Notes under the pieces: model-generated
What the model was told of the DNA's origin: nothing
The model's database searches: none
Seen by the model: the letters and a program-made list of their open reading frames with translations, nothing else
In this document: piece after piece, positions 51,794 to 62,200 of the stretch
How the letters are laid out: each line of letters opens with the position of its first letter
Position numbering within the stretch: the first letter of the stretch is position 1
Program-made: the position numbers and the translations under genes
Origin: Flavobacterium cutihirudinis
Lineage (GTDB): Bacteria > Bacteroidota > Bacteroidia > Flavobacteriales > Flavobacteriaceae
Assembly (NCBI RefSeq): GCF_003385895.1
Contig: NZ_QRDQ01000008.1
Span: 248,001-312,000 of the forward strand
Direction: 5' to 3'
Length of the DNA: 64,000 nt

Positions 51794-52660
51794 ATGAAGT
51801 TAAAGCAAATTGAAAGGGTAAAAAAAATCTCAAAAGCTGATTTTATTTCCCAATATGTTAAAAAACAAATTCCAGTAGTAATTGAAGAACTGACCGAAGA
51901 CTGGCCAGCTTATCATAAATGGAAATTGTCCTATATAAACGAAATCGCAGGCAACATTACAGTTCCTTTGTATGATGACAGACCTGTAAATCACGAAGAC
52001 GGATTTAATGAAGCTCATACCAAAATGAAAATGAGCGATTATATCTCCCTTTTAGAATCAAAACCAACCAACTACCGCATCTTTCTTTATAATTTAATGA
52101 AAGATGTTCCGGCTTTAAATAATGATTTTAAATGGCCGGAAATTGGACTGAAGTTGGTAAAGCAAATGCCGATGCTTTTTTTTGGTGGAGAAAACTCGAA
52201 AGTCTTTATGCATTTTGATATCGATTACTCGAACATTCTTCATTTTCATTTTCATGGAGAAAAGCAATGTATGATTTTCCCTCCGGATCAGTCAAAGTAT
52301 ATGTATAAAGTTCCGCATGCGCTTATTTCGCGGGAAGATATTGATTTTGATAATCCTGATTATGAGAAATTCCCTGCCCTGAAAAATGCCGAAGGTTACA
52401 TCACCAAACTTAAACATGGAGAAATGCTTTATATGCCGGAAGGTTATTGGCATTATATGAAGTATCTGACGCCAGGATTTTCGATGAGTTTGCGATCTTT
52501 CCCTAAAAGCATTAGCAATCTTTCAAAAGCAGCTTATAATGTCTTTATTATGCGTTATTTTGATATTATGATGCGAAAGTTTAAAGGCCAAAAATGGATT
52601 GATTATAAGAATGAAAAAGCGATTCAGAATACGCATGAGAATTTGAGGAGGAGTGCGTGA
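51794..52660 (+). CDS. Cupin-like JmjC-domain protein (Cupin_8)
   Basis: This 288-residue protein opens with a region typical of JmjC/cupin_8 proteins (KKQIPVVIEELTEDWPAYHKW). The iron-binding motif HxD...H is visible as FMHFDIDYSNILHFHFHGEK with the third ligand in MPEGYWHYMKYL. Such proteins are 2-oxoglutarate- and Fe(II)-dependent hydroxylases, some acting on proteins or ribosomal targets. No signal peptide is present, so it is cytoplasmic. Substrate is unknown. The gene starts 6 bp after the bioB terminator T-run, with no room for a separate promoter between them. Confidence 0.85.
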   Translation: MKLKQIERVKKISKADFISQYVKKQIPVVIEELTEDWPAYHKWKLSYINEIAGNITVPLYDDRPVNHEDGFNEAHTKMKMSDYISLLESKPTNYRIFLYNLMKDVPALNNDFKWPEIGLKLVKQMPMLFFGGENSKVFMHFDIDYSNILHFHFHGEKQCMIFPPDQSKYMYKVPHALISREDIDFDNPDYEKFPALKNAEGYITKLKHGEMLYMPEGYWHYMKYLTPGFSMSLRSFPKSISNLSKAAYNVFIMRYFDIMMRKFKGQKWIDYKNEKAIQNTHENLRRSA

Positions 52661-52696
52661 TAATAGGATTTAATAGTTTTATTTATAAAATAACAT

Positions 52697-52732
52697 AAAA
52701 GCCATTTTTGTATTACGCAAAAGTGGCTTTTT
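52697..52732 (+). terminator. Terminator after the cupin gene
   Basis: AAAAGCCATTTTTG (52697-52710) pairs with CAAAAGTGGCTTTT (starting at 52718) with one mismatch, followed by a T-run. It lies 37 bp past the stop. Confidence 0.85.
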
Positions 52733-52794
52733 TGTTGTTTTGGATTGCGAGCGTAAAATCAGGAGACATTTGTGTAGTTTTTTATATTGACCTT

Positions 52795-53352
52795 CTAATA
52801 TATTAAAAACCAATATATCAAATTTGATGATTTTTTAAAATAATAGAGACCAATAGAATAATTATAAATCTGTTTATTTTGATCAATATAAATGTTCTCT
52901 AAATTTCCTTCTTCAATAAGATAAATATCTACTTGTTTATTATCGGTTAAATTAATTGATGATCTTTCTCCAAATTCTTCACTTAACTCTGGAATCTGTA
53001 TGTTTTTCCCATTATTATCAGAATAATTATATACGTAACTCGAATCTTTACGCGCTACTAAATTATTTTTTAGATGTTCATATTTTTTCAATTTATAAAT
53101 AACTTCTTTTTCTGTTTCTTTATTAAGATTAAATTGAACACAAACTCCAGAGTTTCTAAATAGTTCATAATAATTAAAATATTTGTAACTTGACATTACG
53201 CCACTTGATAAAGGAAATGGAGAATTGTTTATAATTTTTTCTAAAGTCTTCTCACTTACTTCTTTTTTGAAATTTTCTCTTTGAGAATTTTGAGAGTTTG
53301 ATTCACAAGAACAAAGCAAAACTACTGCTAAAAAAGACAAAAGATTTCTCAT
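52795..53352 (-). CDS. Small lipoprotein of unknown function
   Basis: This 185-residue protein has a signal ending in LLCSC (lipobox Cys16) followed by a Ser/Asn/Gln-rich linker (ESNSQNSQRE). The rest is a mix of polar strands and helices, rich in Tyr and Lys, ending with hydrophobic SNLIYWFLIY. No domain was recognised. It is unlikely to be spurious given the lipobox and its own intergenic space on both sides. The upstream gap to the T9SS gene (53353-53586, 234 bp) contains only a terminator for that gene. It is encoded on the same strand as the three T9SS proteins upstream but is probably separate from them. Confidence 0.7.
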   Translation of the reverse strand: MRNLLSFLAVVLLCSCESNSQNSQRENFKKEVSEKTLEKIINNSPFPLSSGVMSSYKYFNYYELFRNSGVCVQFNLNKETEKEVIYKLKKYEHLKNNLVARKDSSYVYNYSDNNGKNIQIPELSEEFGERSSINLTDNKQVDIYLIEEGNLENIYIDQNKQIYNYSIGLYYFKKSSNLIYWFLIY

Positions 53353-53533
53353 TTCTTATTATTTATTTTTATAAAGATAAATATTATCTTCATTAAATAT
53401 TTCATCGCGACTGAACGAAAAAAGTCAGGAGACTTTTAAACGTTCACAATTTCTAAGAAATAAAAAATTACACAAAGTCAGAGAAATTTGCGCAGCTTTT
53501 CAGTTGAACTCTCTATGAAACACTAAAACAAAA

Positions 53534-53560
53534 AAACCATTCCGTTTTACGGAATGGTTT
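53534..53560 (-). terminator. Terminator after the 1710-residue T9SS protein gene
   Basis: AAACCATTCCG (53534-53544) and its complement (53550-53560) form an 11-bp stem. The A-run to the left gives the T-tract on the minus strand, 26 bp past the stop. Confidence 0.88.
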
Positions 53561-53586
53561 CTCAAACAACCAAATATTGAACTGCA

Positions 53587-56500
53587 TCAAAAAATTACTT
53601 TCTGGGTTTGTGAGGATCCATCATCAAGGACCACTCTGATCATTAAGACCTGGTTTGCTGATTGTAAGTTAGAGATTTGCAGTTCTGTTTCTCCAATTTT
53701 ATTTTTCTTGTAAAGCATTTTTCCTGAAACATCAAAAATATACACGTCTTTTAATGTCTCTTTGCTTGATTTTACACGTACGATTTTATCCTTAACAGTG
53801 CACAAAACATAATTTAAAAGATTTGTTATGTCATCTGTACCCAAGGTTTTGCCTGTATAACGTAGTACGAAGCGATCATTGAAAGTACCTGTTTCAGTAG
53901 AAAACTTATAATTACTCTCACGTAAATTATGCACAACATTGTTTTTCTTGTCTTCCAGATAAATATTCTGCGTATTAAAAAGACCATCGACATGATCTAT
54001 AGAAATAGAAAACTCGCCCGCAATTGTTGATTTATAACCCAACGGAATTAACTCTGTTTCATTGAAAGGCAAAGCTTTACCCTGAATACTATAATTCAGA
54101 GATTCATTGTTGCTGTAAAAATCAATGTATTTGTTTGAATCCATAGTTTTAGTATCAAAATTATCATCCCAGCTGTTGGTTGCTCCTTCGACATAAGCAA
54201 CTAAGAGTTGTTTGAATGCGCCTTCTGTATTTCTCAAATTAAGCCAAATACGGTGTTTTTCGCGTTCTGCTAATTTTTTAAATTTTGGATCCTGTTTAAA
54301 AAAATGATCATTATTTCCAACTACGCGCATTGCATTATTAAAAAAAGCATCTCCAACTGTTTTCGACTCAACAAAAATGGACTGACCAGAAGCGATATAG
54401 CCAATTGGAGCATATGTATTACTTCCTGGAGATTCAGCTTCTTCTCCGGTAAGAGTTCCTGCTAAAACACTCCCTGACAAATTATAAATTGCGTAATCAT
54501 CTGATGTATACTTGTATGTTGTATCTTCAGGCGCCATCTTACGTGGAGAACTATTATGCGTCCAGTAATATAAAGTTCCATAAAGAACATTCTGATTGTC
54601 TACAATAAACTGATCAGCGTACACTGCTGAAGGATATGGATTTCCAACAAGATACCATTTCGCTGCTGTCGAAATGGGAACAGTAACAAGCCCGTTATTC
54701 GGAACTCCATTGAACGTACCATTAAAAACTGCCGGGACATCAATATCATAATTCTGAGGCGATCTGATAATATATCCTACTCCTTTGATCCAAGCGTCAG
54801 TTCCATTGTAAATAATGACCCATCCATTGTTAGGATCATACTTATAATATTTGTCAGCTAATGTATTTGGCGATAAATCGTGCAATGTAAAAGCTGGTGT
54901 TCGTGTTACCGGACATCCCCAGTGTGTAAAATCGTAGCGGCGAACCGGAGTTGTTGTACGTTTATAGTTGATATTTCCTGTATTGACTGCATTATCATCT
55001 TCTTGAACCAAACTTGCATTATTTTCGAATGTTAAAATTGCTCCTGCTCCGGAATTGACCGTAAGTCCATGTTTAATTTTTAAAGTATTTCCCGAGTTAA
55101 TAGTCACATTTCTGCCATCATTAACTTTACAAGAACATCCTTCCAAATCGCTTGTCGACACAAAATCTCCATTAAATTCGATCGCATCAGTATCAATTGG
55201 CGGACTTCCTGTAGACCAGACAGTTCCGTTCCAAACATTGGTTACCGGCGCGTCAATAATAACGTTTAAAGTCGGTAAAGAAGGACAATTGCTTCCTACC
55301 TGAACCGTAAAGGAATAATTTCCGGGAATCAATCCTGAAATTGTATAATTAGATCCAGATGATGAATAAGTTTGAGATACTGTACCACTTTGAGCAATAG
55401 ACCAATTTCCTGAAGGAAGCCCTGTTAATTCTACTTTACCTTGTGAATTTACGCAGGTTGGGAGTTCTACTGTTCCAATAGTAGGACTTGCTGTTAAGGC
55501 ATTCACGGTTATGGTTCCTGTTGCGTTCAATGTACCACATCCACCCGTCAATGGTATTGAATAATTAAATATACCTGCTTCTGTCGGAGTACCACTAATT
55601 ATAATCGTATTAGTAGCCCAAGTCGCAGTAACTCCAGCTGGTAAGTCTACGGGAGTGCCAATTCCTAACGCACCATCTGTTACGTGAGTAACGTCTGTTA
55701 TAGGAGTATTAATACATACGACAGGAGAGGAAGAAGCTGCTCCAACTGTATTATTTGCAAACACCACAACAGGGTAAACATCACTTACTGCATAGGTTGT
55801 TGAGCAAGCAGGTGAAGCTGTTACAGTCATGGTTAATGTAACTTGTTTACCAGCATCAGCTGCGACAGAAGTATAAGTAGGAGTTAAAGTTGTTCCGTTT
55901 GCAATTGTACCACTTCCATCGTGACCCCACAAAATTGTACCATTAGTCGCGTTTGCTTCACCAGCGAGAACCGTAATTGCTCCACCGGGACAAGTACTTT
56001 TAGCTCCAGAAATAGAAACTGTTGGTGCTGCCTGAATATTTATGGTATATTTTGCGGTAGCAATCTGTGGCATACAACTATTTGTGCTTGTTACAGTCAT
56101 TGTCAAAACTACTGTTCTCGCAGGGCCACCCAAAGCAGGCGTATAGGTAGGAGTAAGCGAAGTTGAATTAGCCAAGGTACCAGCACCCCCAGAAAACGTC
56201 CATTGTATTGATCCATTGGATGCAGAAGCTCCAGAAACTGTTGCCGATTGGTTTGAACAGATTGTTTGTGAACCACCGGCAGAGGCTGTTGGCAAATTCT
56301 CAACTACGACTACTTGGGCTACAGATGCAGGGCTATTGCACCCACCCGCTCTGGAAAACTGAACCGTATAACTTCCTGGTGCCGTAACAAAAATTGAATT
56401 TGAAGTTGAACCTGTTGACCAAAGATAACCATAACCAGTTGGCGCGGCACTAGATGTGAGTCTTACTCCGTCTGTCTGACAAATTGTTAATGATCCATTC

Positions 56501-58719
56501 GCAGTTACTGTTGGTGCTGCTGCTGGGCTTATTGTACCTGTTGTAACAATACTAGAAACGGTTCCATCACCCACTGAACATCCATTTTTTGCATAAACTC
56601 GAACATAATATGTCTGGCCTGACGGCAAACCAGTAAAAGTATAATTATTAGTTGTTAATCCTGTTATAGTCTGTGTTGTAGAACCAATCGGAAAAGTATT
56701 TGATGTGGACATTTGAACAGTATAGCTCAAACTTCCTGTCGGAGTGGTCCACGATATACTTATTTGATTACATAACGCGGAAGAAATTGTTACTGTTGGC
56801 GTTCCAGGTGCAGCGGTTGACGTTATTGGAGACTGAACTGTTGAATAATTAGCACTCACACCGCAACCATTTTTTGCTTTAACTCTATAATAATATTGAG
56901 TACCTCCGGTTAACCCTGTAACTACGTAGCCGTTAACATTATCAACATCTAAAGATTGATATCCTGGTAAGAAACTTGCAAAAGTGGATGAAGTCGAAAC
57001 ATCCAGTAAATAACTTGTCGTCGCTGATGATGAATTCCATCTAGCATTAAAAGAATTACAGAATATACTATTAGCAGTAAGAGATGTCACAGTTCCTGGA
57101 ATAGCATTCGTTGTTGTAACAGTCTGAACTGCTGAATAATTTACACTGATTCCACAGCCACTTTTTCCTTTTAACCTATAATAATATTGAGTATTAGGAT
57201 TTAAACCCGTAACATCATAATTTGTTACATTACCTACATCCAAAGCATTATAACCAGCAACAAACGTTCCGGCATTAAAAGTAGATGTCGTCGATACATC
57301 TAACAAATAGCTTGTTGCGCTTGTTAATGTATTCCAACGTGCAATAAATTCAGTACAAATCCCAGCTGTTCCAGTCATAGATGTTACTGTTCCCGGAATA
57401 ACTGCAGTTGCATAAGTAATAGTATTAGAATTAGCACTAATACAATTTCCATTATATGCTCTAACACGATAATAATAAGTAGCATTTGCTAAACCGGTGA
57501 TATTATAAGTTAATACATTACCAACATTCAAAGCACTATATCCTGTCACAAAACTAGCAAAAGTGTTTACTGTCGAAACATCAAGCTCATAATAAACTGC
57601 TCCCGCAACTGCTTGCCAATTTGCCGTAATTTGATTACATGTTGCACCAGTCCCCGCAGTTGCTACAGGTGCTGTTCCTGAAGAATTTACAACAACAGGA
57701 ACTAAAAGAGGAACGGGAAGCTGCGAAGTACAATTTTCTGAAGCCACAGTACTCGATCCTGAAGTTAAAGCTGTAATTTTAACATATACAGTTCCTACGG
57801 TTGTAAAACCAGTTGCAATAAAAGTTCCTGTTCCTGCAGTTGTCACTTGCATTGCTGCAGGTGTTTGTGCTATACCTTGAATTTCATATGAAACGGAGTA
57901 AAGTCCAACTGGCAAAGTTCCAGTTAATGTGATTTCTGAAGAAGTCCCGGAGCAGACGTTTACATTAGAGCCTGTAGCACTATCTGCAGTATAAGTGGGG
58001 CAAGTATAACCAATGATAACTTTTCCGTCACCACCATCACCACCTTTTCTGGCAGGAAAAAGAAAAGAAGATCGTCCTCCACTACCTCCTCCACCTGGTG
58101 CATTTCCGTTATTTCCAACACTGCTGGCAAAAGGAGTGTTAAGTCTTGCACCTCCAGTTCCTCCACCATTTGCAGCATTTCCACCTGCTCCTGCTCTAAC
58201 AATAACGGGTTGTCCATTCTCATCTTCTTCGGTAAAACCAGATTGTCCCGATTCACCCGGTGCTCCAGGCATTATAGTAGTACCTGTAGAACCTGCAACT
58301 GATCCTCCAAGACCTCCCGCAGGAGTATTATTTGTATTTTGAAGACCGCCTCTTCCTCCTTCTGCACTAATTGGGAAACCGGTAATTCCAGAGAATCCTC
58401 CAGAAAATACTGTCGCACCGACAGCACCCTTACCTCCTGCACCAACAACTACGGACAATGTCGTGCCTGAAGTAACTGTTATAGCAGCACTGGCAAAAGC
58501 ACCACCACCACCACCTGAACCTCCTCTAGCACCATTTAACCCCGGATTTGTAGAAGCTCCACCTGCCCCACCTGCTCCCCATGCCTGCACGTTTAAAGTG
58601 GTGATCCCTGCTGGTGTTACAAATGTCTGGGTTCCCGCAAGTGTAAAGGTTGTAGTTGTTTGGGCATTAAGAAAAAATGGCAGGCAGCTAATTATTGCTA
58701 TAAGTAAAGATTTTTTCAT
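53587..58719 (-). CDS. Large T9SS surface protein with glycine-rich, FN3-like and Ig-like regions
   Basis: The protein is 1710 residues from the ATG at 58719 (signal ending FFLNAQ); an earlier ATG at 58740 adds seven residues. Residues ~45-230 are glycine-rich (GAGGAGGA-type runs). From ~350 to ~740 four FN3-like repeats appear, each with SYLLDVSTSSTF or a similar strand and a YYYRVKAKNGC-type end. Ig-like domains rich in SxxxCPGGAITVLAG-like strands follow to ~1180. A module with NVTINSGNTLKIKHGL and RRYDFTHWGCPV then leads to a T9SS sorting tail (DVYIFDVSGKMLYKKNKIGE). It should be displayed on or released from the cell surface, probably for adhesion. It shares its C-terminal third with the next gene. 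Confidence 0.85.
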   Translation of the reverse strand: MKKSLLIAIISCLPFFLNAQTTTTFTLAGTQTFVTPAGITTLNVQAWGAGGAGGASTNPGLNGARGGSGGGGGAFASAAITVTSGTTLSVVVGAGGKGAVGATVFSGGFSGITGFPISAEGGRGGLQNTNNTPAGGLGGSVAGSTGTTIMPGAPGESGQSGFTEEDENGQPVIVRAGAGGNAANGGGTGGARLNTPFASSVGNNGNAPGGGGSGGRSSFLFPARKGGDGGDGKVIIGYTCPTYTADSATGSNVNVCSGTSSEITLTGTLPVGLYSVSYEIQGIAQTPAAMQVTTAGTGTFIATGFTTVGTVYVKITALTSGSSTVASENCTSQLPVPLLVPVVVNSSGTAPVATAGTGATCNQITANWQAVAGAVYYELDVSTVNTFASFVTGYSALNVGNVLTYNITGLANATYYYRVRAYNGNCISANSNTITYATAVIPGTVTSMTGTAGICTEFIARWNTLTSATSYLLDVSTTSTFNAGTFVAGYNALDVGNVTNYDVTGLNPNTQYYYRLKGKSGCGISVNYSAVQTVTTTNAIPGTVTSLTANSIFCNSFNARWNSSSATTSYLLDVSTSSTFASFLPGYQSLDVDNVNGYVVTGLTGGTQYYYRVKAKNGCGVSANYSTVQSPITSTAAPGTPTVTISSALCNQISISWTTPTGSLSYTVQMSTSNTFPIGSTTQTITGLTTNNYTFTGLPSGQTYYVRVYAKNGCSVGDGTVSSIVTTGTISPAAAPTVTANGSLTICQTDGVRLTSSAAPTGYGYLWSTGSTSNSIFVTAPGSYTVQFSRAGGCNSPASVAQVVVVENLPTASAGGSQTICSNQSATVSGASASNGSIQWTFSGGAGTLANSTSLTPTYTPALGGPARTVVLTMTVTSTNSCMPQIATAKYTINIQAAPTVSISGAKSTCPGGAITVLAGEANATNGTILWGHDGSGTIANGTTLTPTYTSVAADAGKQVTLTMTVTASPACSTTYAVSDVYPVVVFANNTVGAASSSPVVCINTPITDVTHVTDGALGIGTPVDLPAGVTATWATNTIIISGTPTEAGIFNYSIPLTGGCGTLNATGTITVNALTASPTIGTVELPTCVNSQGKVELTGLPSGNWSIAQSGTVSQTYSSSGSNYTISGLIPGNYSFTVQVGSNCPSLPTLNVIIDAPVTNVWNGTVWSTGSPPIDTDAIEFNGDFVSTSDLEGCSCKVNDGRNVTINSGNTLKIKHGLTVNSGAGAILTFENNASLVQEDDNAVNTGNINYKRTTTPVRRYDFTHWGCPVTRTPAFTLHDLSPNTLADKYYKYDPNNGWVIIYNGTDAWIKGVGYIIRSPQNYDIDVPAVFNGTFNGVPNNGLVTVPISTAAKWYLVGNPYPSAVYADQFIVDNQNVLYGTLYYWTHNSSPRKMAPEDTTYKYTSDDYAIYNLSGSVLAGTLTGEEAESPGSNTYAPIGYIASGQSIFVESKTVGDAFFNNAMRVVGNNDHFFKQDPKFKKLAEREKHRIWLNLRNTEGAFKQLLVAYVEGATNSWDDNFDTKTMDSNKYIDFYSNNESLNYSIQGKALPFNETELIPLGYKSTIAGEFSISIDHVDGLFNTQNIYLEDKKNNVVHNLRESNYKFSTETGTFNDRFVLRYTGKTLGTDDITNLLNYVLCTVKDKIVRVKSSKETLKDVYIFDVSGKMLYKKNKIGETELQISNLQSANQVLMIRVVLDDGSSQTQKVIF

Positions 58720-59292
58720 ACGGCTATATTTTAAAATCATTAAAAATTAAATCCAAACTCTTATGAAAATCATTTTAAAATTTTAAATACCGCGAGCTCA
58801 CATTGGCAGAGAAAAAGAAAATACAAATCTTAAAAAACGAAAAATAGTGGTATTTAAATTTACCATTTAGATACGTTAAGCAGATAATTGGGGTGGGTGA
58901 AAAAAGATTTTTTTGCCTTAAAATTTAATATAAAAGTGAAGTGTGTATAGGTATAAATAATGGCACAAATTAGTTAACAAAATCCTAATAACAATTTACA
59001 AATTTTAACTAATTATTTAAAAAACAGAGACTTATAATTTAAAAATAAATTCTTTTAAAGTAATTTCTCATGATTTTTACTTTTTCATGCAGTTCATCAT
59101 TTGATTTCTGTTTCTGGTCTAGTAATTTGAAAAACGTCTTTTTTGTAATTTTAACAAAATGAACTTTTATTGATGCTCTTTTAAAATTATTCACGAAAAA
59201 AACGTCGTGTAAAAGATAATTCCTAACAAAAAAATGAAATAAAAAAACCATTTTTCAATTCGAAAATGGTTTTAAAATATTTCTAAAAAAAT
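58720..59292. other. 573-bp gap between two T9SS genes, one terminator and no convincing gene
   Basis: The gap is AT-rich. The only clear structure is the hairpin at 59244-59273. An open frame at 59039-59251 (minus strand, 70 codons) has no recognisable motif and is Lys/Phe-rich as expected by chance in AT-rich DNA. No consensus -7 box was confidently placed for the gene starting at 58719. Confidence 0.6.
59244..59273 (-). terminator. Terminator after the delta-60 repeat protein gene
   Basis: AAAACCATTTT (59244-59254) pairs exactly with AAAATGGTTTT (59263-59273). The A-run to the left supplies the T-tract on the minus strand, 19 bp beyond the stop at 59293. Confidence 0.88.
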
Positions 59293-62200
59293 TTATACAA
59301 TAATTTTCCGGGTTTCTGTTTTACCGTTTTCTAATTTTATTTTCAAAAGTAAAATCTGATGTGCAAATTGAAGTTTTGAAGTCGAAAAGTTACTAGATTG
59401 AACTTTGTCTTTTCGATACACTAATCTGCCCGAAATATCAAAAACTTCAATTTCCTTTATTATTTCTTCACAAGCGTCTATCTTTATAATTTGATCTTTT
59501 ACCGAAACCGAAATTTGACAATTATTATCCTTTATATCAATCACACTTAAGGTTGCATTGTTATATTTTAAAACAAAACGCTTATCAAAATTCCCTTTTT
59601 GTGTTTTAAAGGCATAGGGTTCCGTTTTCAAATCATGAATCTTGTTTAATTCTGTATCTTCTATAAAAATATCCGATGTAATAAGATAACCGTCCTCATG
59701 ATCAATGCTTATAGTAAAATCGCCTTCAATTGAGCTCCTATAACCAAGAGCAACTTCATCCGACTTTTCAAAAGGCAACGCACGTCCCTGAATCACTAAC
59801 TTTTTATCTTCAATACTACTGAAGAAATCCCCAAACGTGTTTCCTTCCATAGACTCTGCATCAAAATCATTATCAAAACTGTTTGTTGCACCCTCTGTAT
59901 AACCAATTAATATTTGTTTAAAAAAGCCTTCTTTATTTTCAAAGTTCAGCCAAACTCTATGCTTTTCTAGAACTGATTGAGAAATTACCTCTTCTTTCTT
60001 TGCTGGCTTAAAGAAAAATGAATTGTTTTCTATCTGACGCATACTGTTGTTAAACTCAATTTCTCCTCTCGCAGTGCTAAAAACAAAAAATGCTTCGCCT
60101 GTGGCAATTTTTCCATCCGGAATTTGATCAACCTTTCCTACAGATAGGGATTTTCTTGTTCCCACTCCGCCAAGTAAATTATAAACCGCATAATCATCTG
60201 CTGTATATTTTAGGTTTGTTACAGGCGTATTATGAGTCCAAAAATAGAGTCCGCCTTTTAATAAAGATGAATTTTTGCGTAAAAAAGCGTCTGCATTTAG
60301 TGTTGACGGATACGGATTTCCTATTAAAGTCGCACTATCTAATGGTCCTACTCTTGTTGTTATTTTTCCATTATTGGGAATTCCTTTAAAAACCGCTTCA
60401 TATTCTAATCGATCGGTAATCGAATAATACTGAGGTGCTCTAATGATATAGCCTATACCCGGAACCATCTCGTTTGAAGGGCTTTCCAGTTTCCAGTTTT
60501 TTACATTATAATCATATGAAAAATACTTGTCGGCTAAAGTATTCGGAGAAACATCTACTAATTTTTGATGATCAACGGGAGATGACCAATGCGTAAAATC
60601 ATAGCGCGACATGGGAGTTGTAATTCGTTTAAGCTGAATAATTCCTGTGTTCACCATATCGTCATCCGTTTGATAGAGGCATGCTGAATTCTCCAAAGTT
60701 AAAATTCCTGATCCCGAATAACCAAATTCAATACTTAAAGTGTTTCCGCTTAGTAAGTTTACATTTTTGCCTTCGTCAATAGTACAGCTACAGACATTTG
60801 TCCCCGTCAAACCTAAATAATCTTCTTTAAAGAAAGCTTCTTTTCCGCCTGACGGAAAACCATTTGACCAGTTAGTTCCATCCCAAGATGTAGACCCGAG
60901 GCAGAGTTTCAATCTGGCAATTCGATGTTTGGAAATTCCTGAAACAGAATTAAAATCACCTCCAATAATTAATCGATAATCAGAAGTTATGCCCATCGTA
61001 AATAATTTATTATTGAGACGGGCATCAAAAGAATTATCAAAACCACCCGATTTCAGCAAACGAACTAATCGCAGAGAAGAATTGTTTTTGAAAGTTCCGG
61101 AAAAAGTTCCGCCAACTAAAATACGATCATCGGGCTGTATCAAAATACTACGAACATCACCTTTACTAAAACCAGTTCCCGAATCAAAAGTTGTGTCTAA
61201 TGAGCCATTAGCATTCAATCGAACTATACGTTTTTGCGAAGATCTATTAAAACTCAAAAAATTTCCTCCAACAATTATTTTTCCATCAGATTGGAGTGCG
61301 AGAGCATAGACATTTTTATCAAAACCATCTCCAATCGCAAAATTGGAATCTGTACTACCATCCGGATTCAGTCGGACCAAATGAGAAACCGGAGCTCCGT
61401 TAAAATTGGTAAAACGCCCGCCAATAAGAATTTTTCCGTCTGGCTGAATTAATAGTACTTCAATAACCGCATCAGTTCCGGAGCTATTAAAAGTCAAATC
61501 GCGGGAACCATCAGGAAGCAATCGAATTATACGGCCTGCCGGTAAATCATTAAACCGTGTAAAATTTCCGGCTATAATTACTTTTTGATCTGGCTGAATA
61601 CTCAAAGCATAAATCTGACTGTTTGCACCGTTACCAATATTAAATGTTGGATCAATACTTCCGTCTGACTGAATACGGAGAATGCGATTAAGAGCAGTAT
61701 CATTATATCTGGTAAAATTTCCGCCTATTATAATTTTCCTATCCAATTGAATATCGGCCGTTTTAATCAGATTATTGGCTCCAAATTGTGCCATGTTAAA
61801 AGTAGCATCTACAGTTCCGTCTTCTGAAAGTTTAGTAATTCGGGAAACCATTTCACCATTGAATTTCTTAAAGTTGCCGCATACAATCATTTTTCTGTTG
61901 TCTAACGGAATTACTTTGTAAACAGAATTATCAAAACCAATTCCTGACGATAAATAACCGGTATCGTACTCATGATCCGCATTAATTTTAGCCAACCTTC
62001 CCTGATTTAATCCATCAAAAACCAAAAATGAACCGCCTATATACCACGATCCTTCCACATCATTTTCTAAAGCGTAAACAGAAGCTGTAGCAGGTCCAGC
62101 TCCAAAATCAATATCATTTAAAAGTCGTCCGTTTGAATTTAGCAAACAAACTCTATTAACACCTTCTCCGTTGTAGGACCCTGTAAAAGACCCGCCTACC

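Noticed and set aside
55055-55303. 82-codon plus-strand frame opposite the large T9SS gene, and similar proline-rich frames at 58013-58750
   Set aside because: The proline-rich frames mirror glycine-rich codons on the real strand; no independent support.
59039-59251. 70-codon open frame on the minus strand between two T9SS genes
   Set aside because: No motif, signal or membrane segment, composition as expected for AT-rich DNA, and it overlaps the terminator of the upstream gene.
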